12,286 nucleotides of DNA from Candidatus Saccharimonadota bacterium (GCA_028289265.1 JAQGGU010000040.1:1-12286); one strand, 5' to 3'; counted from the stretch's first letter, positions 6,088 through 12,286 are shown. Made by a program: numbers and translations. The notes: a model not told the origin generated them from the letters alone.

Positions 6088-6489
6088 CTAGATCCTCCGT
6101 GCTTTCTTAGGACGAACGCCACCGTGCGGTACGCCGGTAACGTCTTTAATGCTTTCAACTGAAATATCGAGGCCTGATAGGGCGCGGACAGCGGCATCGC
6201 GGCCAAGACCGACGCCTTTAATAAAGACATCTGCCTTAGCAAAACCGTGTTGCTGTTTAGCGATCTGAGCGGCACGCTCGGCTGCAACCTGAGCTGCGTA
6301 AGCTGTGCCCTTCTTGGAACCGCGGAAACCACAAGCACCAGCGCTAGAAGCTGCTAGTACGCCGCCGTTGTTGTCGGTGAAAGTAATGATAGTGTTGTTG
6401 AAGGTAGCAAGAACGTGCACCTGTCCCGCTGGGACACTGCGCTTCTGCTTCTTCTTTGTTGTCGATTTAGTTGTAGATGTATCTGCCAT
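6088..6489 (-). CDS. rpsK: 30S ribosomal protein uS11
   Basis: This 133-residue protein of the 30S platform is well conserved. It shows GQVHVLATFNNTIITFTD (residues about 22-39), SSAGACGFRGSKKGTAYAAQVAAE (about 48-71), VFIKGVGLGRDAAVRAL and the C-terminal DVTGVPHGGVRPKKARRI. The N-terminal 20 residues are a Lys/Thr/Ser-rich extension, as in other bacteria. The start is ATG at 6489, nine bases after the rpsM stop, with CTAGGAC as a moderate ribosome site. The stop is TAG. Confidence 0.98.
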   Translation of the reverse strand: MADTSTTKSTTKKKQKRSVPAGQVHVLATFNNTIITFTDNNGGVLAASSAGACGFRGSKKGTAYAAQVAAERAAQIAKQQHGFAKADVFIKGVGLGRDAAVRALSGLDISVESIKDVTGVPHGGVRPKKARRI

Positions 6490-6498
6490 AATTTAGTC

Positions 6499-6885
6499 CT
6501 AGGTCTTTGATGCCACCTTCTTAGCGGTACCACCGACAGTTAACTTCTTACCGCGACGAGTGCGGGCGTTGGTCTTGGTTCGTTGACCGCGGCTAGGAAG
6601 GTTTGCCTTGTGGCGCAGGCCACGATAGCTATTGATGTCCTTGAGACGCTTGATGTTCCCACTGACCAAACGCTGTAGTTCACCTTCAACCGTGTAAGAG
6701 TTGTTAATGATTTCCTGGATACGGCCAATCTCTGCATCTGTCAGATCTTTGACGCGTACAGTGGGCTCGACTTTGGCACCAGCCAAAATGTCGTAACTGC
6801 TCTTTTCACCAATGCCGTGGACATAGGTAAGAGCAACCCACACTTGCTTTTCAGTTGGAATAGTAACTCCAGATATACGAGCCAT
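6499..6885 (-). CDS. rpsM: 30S ribosomal protein uS13
   Basis: This 128-residue head protein of the small subunit contacts the P-site tRNA and forms bridges to the large subunit. It shows MARISGVTIPTEKQVWVAL at the N-terminus, TYVHGIGEKSSYDIL (helix-hairpin-helix region), INSYRGLRHKANLPSRGQRTKTNARTRRG (about residues 85-113) and a basic C-terminal tail. The start ATG lies two bases after the rpmJ stop (TAAGTATG), with GGCAGGGG in the end of rpmJ as ribosome site. The stop is TAG. Confidence 0.98.
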   Translation of the reverse strand: MARISGVTIPTEKQVWVALTYVHGIGEKSSYDILAGAKVEPTVRVKDLTDAEIGRIQEIINNSYTVEGELQRLVSGNIKRLKDINSYRGLRHKANLPSRGQRTKTNARTRRGKKLTVGGTAKKVASKT

Positions 6886-6887
6886 AC

Positions 6888-7004
6888 TTACCCCTGCCTC
6901 TGCTTGTGCTTAGGTTTTAATTTGTTGATGACATACAGACGTCCCTTGCGGCGGACGATCTTGTCATCTGGACTAATCTTTTTGACACTTGCACGTACTT
7001 TCAT
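6888..7004 (-). CDS. rpmJ: 50S ribosomal protein bL36, cysteine-free form
   Basis: This 38-residue protein begins [10 protein letters not shown] and ends KPKHKQRQG, both hallmarks of bL36. Usual bL36 has a zinc ribbon made of three Cys and one His. Here the Cys positions are replaced ([12 protein letters not shown] in place of the KKxCxxCKxxRR form, and [10 protein letters not shown] in place of VICxNPKHK). Only the His remains, and there is one extra residue before PKHK. It is therefore a zinc-free variant, as described for C-minus paralogues elsewhere. ATG at 7004 gives the canonical length. An in-frame ATG three codons earlier (7013) would add MIR but sits only 2 nt from the AAAGG ribosome site. 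It lies between infA and rpsM, the standard position. Confidence 0.95.
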   Translation of the reverse strand: MKVRASVKKISPDDKIVRRKGRLYVINKLKPKHKQRQG

Positions 7005-7080
7005 ACGGATCATTGCCTTTCTGTGTAACGGTAATGACACACTGCTTAAAATTTTAATAAAATGTAGATCTTTTCAGATA
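7005..7080 (-). other. infA-rpmJ spacer with small inverted repeats
   Basis: This 76-nt gap is the longest inside the infA-rpsI unit. It holds a perfect 12-nt palindrome TTAAAATTTTAA (about 7045-7056) and a small hairpin TGTGT-10 nt-ACACA (7041-7022) just before the AAAGG site of rpmJ. No clear promoter is seen. A regulatory role for these structures is only a possibility. Confidence 0.35.
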
Positions 7081-7302
7081 CTACGATTTGCGATAGGTGA
7101 TTCTTCCCTTAGTAAGGTCATAAGGGGTCAACTCAACCGTTACGCTGTCTCCAGGTACAATGCGGATGAAATGCTTCCTCATTTTACCGGCGACGTGAGC
7201 TATGATTTGATGGCCATTCTCGAGTTCAACACGAAACTGAGTCCCTGGTAGGGTCTCTACTATTGTTCCTGTCAACTCGATTACTTCCTTATTTGTAGCC
7301 AT
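7081..7302 (-). CDS. infA: Translation initiation factor IF-1
   Basis: This 73-residue single OB-fold protein binds the ribosomal A site during initiation. It shows [41 protein letters not shown] (positions about 8-48) and [21 protein letters not shown], the standard IF-1 layout at standard length. The ATG at 7302 is the first gene after a strong promoter whose predicted start is around 7313, leaving a leader of only about 10 nt. The sequence before ATG (TTGTTATATTT) has no Shine-Dalgarno, so initiation must rely on other features. It is preceded by the secY terminator and promoter and followed by rpmJ, as in most bacteria. The usual adk and map genes before it are missing. Confidence 0.97.
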   Translation of the reverse strand: MATNKEVIELTGTIVETLPGTQFRVELENGHQIIAHVAGKMRKHFIRIVPGDSVTVELTPYDLTKGRITYRKS

Positions 7303-7319
7303 AAATATAACAAGTTCTA

Positions 7320-7349
7320 ATTATAGCAGAATTGACTACAACCTGTAAA
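7320..7349 (-). promoter_or_regulatory. Extended -10 promoter for the infA-rpsI operon
   Basis: On the minus strand TTTACA (-35, 7349-7344), an 18-nt spacer and a perfect TATAAT (-10, 7325-7320) preceded by TGC (extended -10) are visible. The region upstream is A/T-rich. The predicted start near 7313 gives a leader of about 10 nt before the infA ATG. The promoter lies between the secY terminator and infA, so the ribosomal cluster is split into two transcription units. Confidence 0.85.
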
Positions 7350-7397
7350 GAGTAAGTAGATAATATATATCAGTACAATTTAATCCTGGATACTTGT

Positions 7398-7438
7398 AAG
7401 TAAACAAATAGCCCTGGCTTTTTCGCGCAGGGCTATTT
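7398..7438 (-). terminator. Intrinsic terminator after secY
   Basis: On the minus strand AAATAGCCCTG (7438-7428) and CAGGGCTATTT (7416-7406) form a perfect 11-bp stem with an 11-nt loop. It is followed by the T-rich GTTTACTT. It starts 19 nt after the secY stop. The stem is symmetrical enough to work on either strand, but no gene on the plus strand needs it. Confidence 0.85.
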
Positions 7439-7456
7439 TGATGGGATCTTTTTATT

Positions 7457-9034
7457 CTACTTTTTGCGGCGGGTAGAAAAGAGACTGCGGAATGTAGCAC
7501 GATCAGCGGTGCCGGACTCGAAGTTGTCAGAGGGGTCCTGTATGGTGCGGTTCCAAGGCATGCGCAGTAAACGCCGCTTGCCCTTTGGAGAGCCCTCATC
7601 TGCATTATCGCCTTCCGTAAAGAAATCTGGCTGCGAGTACTGGTCATAGGTCACCATGAGTGCACGGGATTCAATAGCACGGAGTGTCTGTAGCGCGACT
7701 GATACAAGGATCAGAACACTCGTACCACCAAGCGCGATGCTGGCGCTTAGGAACATCTGCGCGACTATGGGCATCAGAGCTAACAACCCGAGGCTGAGCG
7801 CACCGAAGAATGTCAAACGGTTAACGATCTTTGCAAGGTGCTTCTCAGTCTGCGCGCCGGAGCGTACGCCTTCAATGAAGCCGCCTTGCTTGTGCAGATT
7901 CTCGGCAATCTCTTTCGAGTTGAAAGTAATGCTGGTGTAAAAGTATGTGAAGAGAAATACCAGTAAGAAGTATGCCGCTGGGTATATGTAGGAATGTAAA
8001 CCACCCGCAGCGAAAGCTTGGGCACTACTTGGAGGCGTAAACCATACTTGTAGGTTTTGGGCCAACTGCTGTAAATGGGCACTGCTGTTACCTGCAAGCA
8101 ACTGGCCTGCAAAACTTGGTACACTTAGGAATGCGACAGCGAAGATGATCGGTACGACACCCGCAGTGATAAGCTTGATGGGCAATATAGTAGTAACGCC
8201 GCCGTAGGCGCGGCTACCTTGGACGCGCTTGGCATAGTTGACTGTAATCTTCCGGGCAGCTTCGTTTAGTTTCACTACCAGCCAGGTCACAATTAGCACT
8301 GCGAATAAGATGAGCAGTCCGACACCGAGTGCCTTGCCATCGACAGGCAGTGTCCATCCAAATAACGTAAAAGTTTTATCGCCAGCGAATATACTGTTCC
8401 ATAGACTGCTAACCGTACGTGGCAGGCTGCTCACGATACTTACGGTAATAAGCAGCGAAATACCGTTTCCAAGGCTTTGCTCGGTTACTAGCTCACCAAG
8501 CCACATAAGAAGCATAGAACCACCGGTAAGGGCGGCTACCATAAGTACCCATTGGGCAAGGCTGGCATTGGCGGTAATATCACCAATTCCACCTAGCTGG
8601 GAGGCATACTGACGAATCAGGTATACGGCACCGATAGACTGAATGATTGCTAAGGGGAACGTCAGGATACGGGTAATCTGGTTGATCTTCTTCTGGCCGT
8701 ACTCACCCTCTTTCTGGAGGGCTTCAAGTTTTGGTATAGCCTTGGTCAACAACTGCATAATAATCGAGGCATTAATATACGGTCCCAGACCAGCAATCAT
8801 AATAGAAAAGTTCTCGATAGCTCCACCAGAGAGCACATTCAGGAAATTTAGAAATTGGGGCGAGTTGCCGTTCTGGAAGACATTTGACAGCACCTGCTGT
8901 AATGTTTGCGGATCACTAATCGGTACAGGAATATGCGCCAGAATACGGTACACCAGCAATATGCCAAGCACGGCTAAAACGCGCTTACGCATATCAGGAC
9001 TTTTCAGCGAGCGGCCAATTACTTTCCAGTTCAC
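7457..9034 (-). CDS. secY: Protein translocase channel subunit SecY, with C-terminal extension
   Basis: This is the main membrane channel of the Sec pathway, with about ten transmembrane segments (first at about residues 18-36, last at about 432-452). Recognisable blocks are FSIMIAGLGPYINASIIMQLL (about 76-96, TM2 region), QKKINQITR, SLGNGISLLI (187-196), the cytosolic loop AKRVQGSRAYGG (268-279) and the ENLHKQGGFIEGVRSG loop (378-393). SecY usually ends shortly after the equivalent of TYDQY (462-466). Here about 59 further residues follow, polar and charged with basic patches (GKRRLLRM, STRRKK), for a total of 525 residues against the usual 420-450. The start is GTG at 9034, chosen because AAGGGG lies 8 nt upstream and MNWKVIGRSLKSPDMRKR matches SecY N-termini. 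It is the last gene before a terminator. Confidence 0.97.
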   Translation of the reverse strand: MNWKVIGRSLKSPDMRKRVLAVLGILLVYRILAHIPVPISDPQTLQQVLSNVFQNGNSPQFLNFLNVLSGGAIENFSIMIAGLGPYINASIIMQLLTKAIPKLEALQKEGEYGQKKINQITRILTFPLAIIQSIGAVYLIRQYASQLGGIGDITANASLAQWVLMVAALTGGSMLLMWLGELVTEQSLGNGISLLITVSIVSSLPRTVSSLWNSIFAGDKTFTLFGWTLPVDGKALGVGLLILFAVLIVTWLVVKLNEAARKITVNYAKRVQGSRAYGGVTTILPIKLITAGVVPIIFAVAFLSVPSFAGQLLAGNSSAHLQQLAQNLQVWFTPPSSAQAFAAGGLHSYIYPAAYFLLVFLFTYFYTSITFNSKEIAENLHKQGGFIEGVRSGAQTEKHLAKIVNRLTFFGALSLGLLALMPIVAQMFLSASIALGGTSVLILVSVALQTLRAIESRALMVTYDQYSQPDFFTEGDNADEGSPKGKRRLLRMPWNRTIQDPSDNFESGTADRATFRSLFSTRRKK

Positions 9035-9091
9035 GAATCTTACCCCTTAATCTATTTATTTTGTTTAAGTATACCCCTAGACGCCTACGTC

Positions 9092-9130
9092 CACTATAGA
9101 TTGCAGTAAAAACTACCTCTACCTATAGTG
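9092..9130 (-). repeat. Inverted repeat in the rplO-secY spacer
   Basis: CACTATAG (9130-9123 on the minus strand) and CTATAGTG (9099-9092) are perfect 8-nt inverted arms separated by 23 nt. Inside them AGTTTTTACT could add a small inner stem. The left arm begins one base after the rplO stop. A TATACT (9073-9068) downstream could be a -10 element for secY, but no -35 is recognisable. The 97-nt spacer is the largest gap in the rplE-secY unit. Confidence 0.5.
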
Positions 9131-9131
9131 A

Positions 9132-9605
9132 CTAGGCTGGCTTATCAGCCTTCTTTGAAGGACGGCCAGTGCGAGGTACAGACTTAAAACTACCACCTGC
9201 GTTCTCAAGCGCTTCGATAGCTTTGCTGCTGGCGGATTGAAGTTCGACTGTAACAGCCTTGCTTACTTCACCTTTGGCAATAAGCTTAACATTTACGTAT
9301 GCGCTACTGATGAGACCGGCTTCAGCAAGTACTGCAGTCGTTACGGTCTTACCGCTGAGTGCGTTCAGCTGGCCAGTATATACATTCTCCGCGGCTGTTC
9401 GGTGGCTACGGAAGCCAGGAAGCTTAGGAAGTTTCTGCATAAGCGGATTCTGTCCACCAGTAAAACCTGGCTTAGCTTTTGAGCCGGTACGGGAGCCATA
9501 TCCCTTAGTACCACGTCCAGCGGTTTTACCCTGGCCAGCAGCGATACCGCGGCCAACGCGCTTACTTGATTTAGCGCGTGAACTGATGAGTTCGTTGAAT
9601 TTCAT
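9132..9605 (-). CDS. rplO: 50S ribosomal protein uL15
   Basis: This 157-residue large-subunit protein has the Gly-rich, extended N-terminus typical of uL15 (KRVGRGIAAGQGKTAGRGTKGYGSRTG, positions about 15-41, then GFTGGQNPLMQKLPKLPGF). A globular C-terminal domain follows, ending in a basic tail (PRTGRPSKKADKPA). The start ATG overlaps the rpsE stop by one base (TAATG). No uL30 gene (rpmD) therefore lies between rpsE and rplO, where most bacteria have it. The ribosome site GTGAGGCA is inside rpsE. The stop is TAG. Confidence 0.97.
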   Translation of the reverse strand: MKFNELISSRAKSSKRVGRGIAAGQGKTAGRGTKGYGSRTGSKAKPGFTGGQNPLMQKLPKLPGFRSHRTAAENVYTGQLNALSGKTVTTAVLAEAGLISSAYVNVKLIAKGEVSKAVTVELQSASSKAIEALENAGGSFKSVPRTGRPSKKADKPA

Positions 9606-10234
9606 TATTTTGCCTCACTTTTTGCAGCTGTTTTTGCAGCTGGCTTCTTAGCAGGTTTTGCTATAGTAGTAATCCACTTGCTGGCAGGAACGATGCTCTG
9701 CAGTGCTTCGATAGTCGCATACGCAGTGTTAGCCTTGTTGGTTGAACCAAGAGACTTGCTAAGCGCGTTGCTGATGCCGGCTACTTCTAAGATAGTTCGT
9801 ACGACACCGCCGGCTATAAGACCGGTACCGGCGCTAGCTGGTTTGATGAGGATACGGGCACCACCAACTTTTGCTTCGACGTCATGCGGTAGCGTACCCT
9901 TATAAAGAGGAACGGCGATCATGTGCTTCTTAGCAACTTCAGTAGCTTTAGTAACAGCTGCAGTAACGTCTGCACCCTTAGATATGCCAATACCGACACG
10001 GTTTTTGCGGTCACCGACGACGACTAACGCGCGGAAACGGAAACGACGTCCGCCCTTAACGACACGTGCGACACGGTCGACGTGCAAGGTGCGCTCATCG
10101 AACTGCTTCTCTTCAGGAGCCATCTCAGGACGGCGAGAACGGCGATCATTACCGCCACCACGCTGACCACCACGACCCTGGTTTCCCTGAGCAGGACCGG
10201 TTGCTGATGTTGGTTGTGTAGTTTGTGCTTCCAT
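9605..10234 (-). CDS. rpsE: 30S ribosomal protein uS5 with low-complexity ends
   Basis: This 209-residue protein is involved in decoding accuracy and the mRNA entry region. The core spans about residues 45-190: LHVDRVARVVKGGRRFRFRALVVVGD (double-stranded RNA-binding fold), VGIGISKGADV, GARILIKPASAGTGLIAGG and GSTNKANTAYATIEAL. The first 45 residues are Gln/Gly/Arg-rich (QGRGGQRGGGNDRRSRRP) and the last 20 are a Lys/Ala/Pro tail, so it is longer than the usual 160-170 residues. The start overlaps the rplR stop (TAATG), with AAGAAGGA as ribosome site. The next gene, rplO, starts on the last base of its stop. Confidence 0.97.
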   Translation of the reverse strand: MEAQTTQPTSATGPAQGNQGRGGQRGGGNDRRSRRPEMAPEEKQFDERTLHVDRVARVVKGGRRFRFRALVVVGDRKNRVGIGISKGADVTAAVTKATEVAKKHMIAVPLYKGTLPHDVEAKVGGARILIKPASAGTGLIAGGVVRTILEVAGISNALSKSLGSTNKANTAYATIEALQSIVPASKWITTIAKPAKKPAAKTAAKSEAK

Positions 10235-10590
10235 TAGAATTCCAATCCTTCTTTACGAGCTGCGTCGGCTAATGCCTTGACGCGGCCATGATAGACGCGG
10301 CCACCGCGGTCGAAAACGACTGCTTTGACTTTGGCTGCTTTTGCTTTCTTAGCAATCTGCTCGCCAACCCAGGCTGCCTTGTCGGTCATAGTGCCGGTAG
10401 CTGCCTGTTGGCAAACTGTAGAAGCGTAGGCGATTGTCTTGTCGGTTGTGTCGTCGATAACCTGTGCAGTGATGTGCAGGTTACTTACAAAGACACTCAG
10501 ACGTGGACGTTCGGCAGTACCGCTAACTTGGCTACGGATACGCTTTTTGCGAAGAGTACGGTTCTGTAGTTTGTGTGCTAGGTTATTCAT
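10234..10590 (-). CDS. rplR: 50S ribosomal protein uL18
   Basis: This 118-residue large-subunit protein binds 5S rRNA together with uL5. It shows [34 protein letters not shown] (positions about 14-47), the [37 protein letters not shown] C-terminal block and normal length. The start is ATG at 10590, ten bases after the rplF stop. GTAGG/TAAGTAG sequence in between gives only a moderate ribosome site. The stop overlaps the rpsE start. Confidence 0.97.
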   Translation of the reverse strand: MNNLAHKLQNRTLRKKRIRSQVSGTAERPRLSVFVSNLHITAQVIDDTTDKTIAYASTVCQQAATGTMTDKAAWVGEQIAKKAKAAKVKAVVFDRGGRVYHGRVKALADAARKEGLEF

Positions 10591-10600
10591 AGCTACTTAC

Positions 10601-11140
10601 CTACTTGTCCTTTCCTGATTTACCAGACTTGCGAATAATGCGCTCGTCGGAATATTTAATACCCTTACCCTTGTATGGTTCAGGCTTCTTGAGTGCCCGG
10701 ATTTCAGCTGCGACCTGGCCGACCTGCTGCTTGTCGATGCCAGTTACTGTAATGGTGTTCTGTTCAACGGCGGCACTAATGCCGGTAGGCAGCGCGAAGT
10801 TAACATCATGGGAAAAACCAAGGTTTAGCTTCAGCCCGGCGCCAGCTGGGGCGACGCGGTAACCAACACCATTGATCTCAAGCTTCTTAGAGAAGCCATT
10901 AGTGACACCTTCCACCATGTTGTTGAGTAAGGCGCGCATCAGACCGTGCTTGGCGCGGTTCTTTGGCTCATCATTTATACGAGTGACGATAATGTTACCA
11001 TCTTCATTAGTGACCGTAACACCTTCCATCGTGAATTGCGACAGTGTTCCCTTCGGCCCGGCCACTGTGATAGTGTCAGGGTCGATAGTGATTGTCACAC
11101 CGGATGGGATAGCGATCGGCAGTTTTCCTATACGACTCAT
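10601..11140 (-). CDS. rplF: 50S ribosomal protein uL6
   Basis: This 179-residue large-subunit protein lies near the factor-binding centre. It has two tandem domains, the N-terminal one starting MSRIGKLPIAIPSGVTITID and the C-terminal one with EINGVGYRVAPAGAGLKLNLGFSH (about residues 88-111). It ends with the conserved KPEPYKGKGIKYSDERI block and a Lys-rich tail. The start is ATG at 11140 with AAAGGAA about 7 nt upstream, 29 nt after the rpsH stop. The stop is TAG. Confidence 0.98.
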   Translation of the reverse strand: MSRIGKLPIAIPSGVTITIDPDTITVAGPKGTLSQFTMEGVTVTNEDGNIIVTRINDEPKNRAKHGLMRALLNNMVEGVTNGFSKKLEINGVGYRVAPAGAGLKLNLGFSHDVNFALPTGISAAVEQNTITVTGIDKQQVGQVAAEIRALKKPEPYKGKGIKYSDERIIRKSGKSGKDK

Positions 11141-11169
11141 TTCTTATTCCTTTTGTCTCTAAAGACTGT

Positions 11170-11568
11170 TTAGTAAACCTTACAAATTAATTCACCGCCA
11201 ACACCTTGGTTCTTGGCTTCAACACCAGTCATCATACCCTTTGAGGTACTGACAATAACAACACCACGACCGCGCTTGACGGTTGGGATTTCCTTGGCTT
11301 TAGTGTAGAAACGGCGGCCAGGCTTGCTCAAACGTACAATCTCGGTAATACGGGCATTCTCGGACTCACTGTTGATAGTGATAGTCAAAGTTTTGCCAAT
11401 AGTAGCGTCACTGACGCTGACGTCAGTCAGGAAACCATTGTCCTTAAGCAGACGTGCGACAGCTTCTTTGACGTTTGAGTGTGGCATGCTAACTTCGCTC
11501 TTACGAACAGCAATCGCGTTGCGTATACGGGAGAGCATGTCAGCGATGGGGTCTGTAGATGTGATCAT
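11170..11568 (-). CDS. rpsH: 30S ribosomal protein uS8
   Basis: This 132-residue small-subunit protein binds the central domain of 16S rRNA. It shows TDPIADMLSRIRNAI near the N-terminus, SMPHSNVKEAVARLLKDNGF (about residues 27-46) and the C-terminal signature RGVVIVSTSKGMMTGVEAKNQGVGGELICKVY. In E. coli uS8 represses this operon by binding the rplE mRNA; whether that holds here cannot be seen. The start is ATG at 11568, 17 nt after the rpsN stop, with AAAGGAG followed by a second AGGA near the ATG. Confidence 0.98.
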   Translation of the reverse strand: MITSTDPIADMLSRIRNAIAVRKSEVSMPHSNVKEAVARLLKDNGFLTDVSVSDATIGKTLTITINSESENARITEIVRLSKPGRRFYTKAKEIPTVKRGRGVVIVSTSKGMMTGVEAKNQGVGGELICKVY

Positions 11569-11585
11569 ATCCTAAGTTCTCCTTT

Positions 11586-11855
11586 CTACCAACTTGATTT
11601 AGTTACACCAGGGATTTCGCCCTTGCTTGCATATTCACGGAAAGTGATACGGCTGAGGCCGAAGGTACGCATGTACCCGCGTGGCCGGCCAGTAATGGAA
11701 TCACGGTTCTTCCAGCGTGTTGGGCTGGAGTTGCGAGGCAATTTTGCCAATCCGTCCTGGTCACCAAGTGCTTTAAGCTCCGCACGCTTTGCGGCGTACT
11801 TCTTAATCATCTTCTGCCGCTTTAAATCGCGGGCTATTGCTGATTTCTTAGCCAT
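11586..11855 (-). CDS. rpsN: 30S ribosomal protein uS14, zinc-free 89-residue form
   Basis: This 89-residue protein of the 30S head has [13 protein letters not shown] at the N-terminus and [30 protein letters not shown] then [13 protein letters not shown] at the C-terminal half. There are no cysteines, so it is the zinc-free type. It is intermediate in length between the 61-residue zinc form and the 101-residue form of proteobacteria. The start ATG overlaps the rplE stop (TAATG), with AAAAGGAGG as a strong ribosome site. The stop is TAG. Confidence 0.97.
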   Translation of the reverse strand: MAKKSAIARDLKRQKMIKKYAAKRAELKALGDQDGLAKLPRNSSPTRWKNRDSITGRPRGYMRTFGLSRITFREYASKGEIPGVTKSSW

Positions 11856-12286
11856 TACTTGGCCTCCTTTTCAAATGGCATGCCGAACTTCTCAAGAAGT
11901 GCGCGGGCATGTGCTTGTTCCTCTGCTTTAATCACCATAACGGCCTGCAAACCATGTGCAGTCGTAGTTTCTTCAAAGGTTAATTCTGGAAAAACAGACT
12001 GGTCGGTCAGACCGAGGCTATAATTGCCCTGACGGTCAAAAGCTTTGGCGCTGACACCGTGGAAGTCACGCAGACGAGGTAATACGACAGTCAATAAACG
12101 GTCGAGGAATTCGTACATACGGTCACCACGGAGAGTAACTTTGAGGCCGATCTTGTTGCCTTCACGAAGTTTGAAGGTAGCGATGCTAAGGCGTGCTGTG
12201 GTTTCTACGGGCTTCTGGCCAGTGATCTTTGTCAGAGTGTTGGTAGCGACTTCCATAAGGCGCTTGTCATCCTTGGCACGACCAAG
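11855..12286 (-). CDS. rplE: 50S ribosomal protein uL5, 5' end outside window
   Basis: The visible 143 codons encode most of uL5, which binds 5S rRNA and contacts the P-site tRNA. The reading frame runs open to the window edge: the ten codons before the first Met (12256) read [10 protein letters not shown], matching the uL5 segment before the ITGQKP motif. The Met at 12256 is therefore internal, and about 35-40 N-terminal residues lie outside the window. Recognisable blocks are [23 protein letters not shown], the [19 protein letters not shown] stretch, [10 protein letters not shown] and [17 protein letters not shown]. The end reads [14 protein letters not shown]. It would be preceded by uL24 and uL14 in the usual order. 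Confidence 0.95.
   Translation of the reverse strand, partial: LGRAKDDKRLMEVATNTLTKITGQKPVETTARLSIATFKLREGNKIGLKVTLRGDRMYEFLDRLLTVVLPRLRDFHGVSAKAFDRQGNYSLGLTDQSVFPELTFEETTTAHGLQAVMVIKAEEQAHARALLEKFGMPFEKEAK

Noticed and set aside
7002..7013. Earlier in-frame ATG for bL36 at 7013
   Set aside because: It lies only 2 nt from the ribosome site and would add residues before the conserved MKVR start; kept only as an alternative.
9068..9096. Promoter for secY with TATACT -10
   Set aside because: No -35-like hexamer at 16-18 nt and no extended -10; not strong enough to list as a promoter.
12256..12286. Met at 12256 as the start of uL5
   Set aside because: The frame stays open to the window edge and the upstream codons match uL5, so the true start lies outside.
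1..12286. Alternative code with UGA as glycine
   Set aside because: No ribosomal gene contains an in-frame TGA and glycine uses GGN codons normally.
1..12286. CRISPR arrays, insertion sequences, integrase or phage genes
   Set aside because: No repeated spacer-like units, transposase motifs or terminal repeats are present; the content is housekeeping throughout.

Overview
The window is a compact, entirely minus-strand stretch of a bacterial chromosome, transcribed from right to left. It carries the downstream half of the S10-spc-alpha ribosomal protein cluster, followed by a second group of information-processing genes. The ribosomal protein sequences, the absence of uL30 between rpsE and rplO, cysteine-free bL36, uS4 and uS14, very tight gene packing and mid GC content point to a Candidate Phyla Radiation (Patescibacteria) bacterium. 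Ca. Saccharibacteria (TM7) is the most likely group; this is inferred from sequence character, not from a search. The standard code fits, because no gene contains an in-frame TGA.

Right part (12286 to about 7400): rplE (5' end outside the window), rpsN, rpsH, rplF, rplR, rpsE, rplO and secY, with overlapping or nearly touching junctions. Three of these junctions are TAATG stop/start overlaps. A strong hairpin terminator follows secY. Middle part (7349 to about 3073): an extended -10 promoter starts a second transcription unit, infA, rpmJ, rpsM, rpsK, rpsD, rpoA, rplQ, rplM, rpsI, which ends in a cluster of three hairpins, the last a strong intrinsic terminator. The adk and map genes often found between secY and infA are absent.

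Left part (about 2990 to 1): a promoter, a 31-codon aromatic-rich leader ORF that appears leaderless, an intrinsic terminator, a 94-codon gene of unknown function, trpS (tryptophanyl-tRNA synthetase), an RluA/RluD-family pseudouridine synthase, and the 5' part of the DNA polymerase III delta' gene (holB), cut by the window edge. The most interesting feature is the region between promoter and terminator. Segment CTTGGCGGTT, inside the leader ORF, is perfectly complementary over 10 nt to the 5' arm of the terminator. It can also pair with a segment just downstream of the only Trp codon of the leader peptide. This is the layout of a ribosome-mediated attenuator (1:2, 2:3 and 3:4 hairpins) in front of a tryptophanyl-tRNA synthetase gene.

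Taken together, the genes encode the ribosome, translation initiation factor 1, RNA polymerase alpha, the Sec translocon channel, tRNA charging, rRNA or tRNA pseudouridylation and a clamp-loader subunit. There are no tRNA or rRNA genes, CRISPR arrays, insertion sequences or signs of phage.
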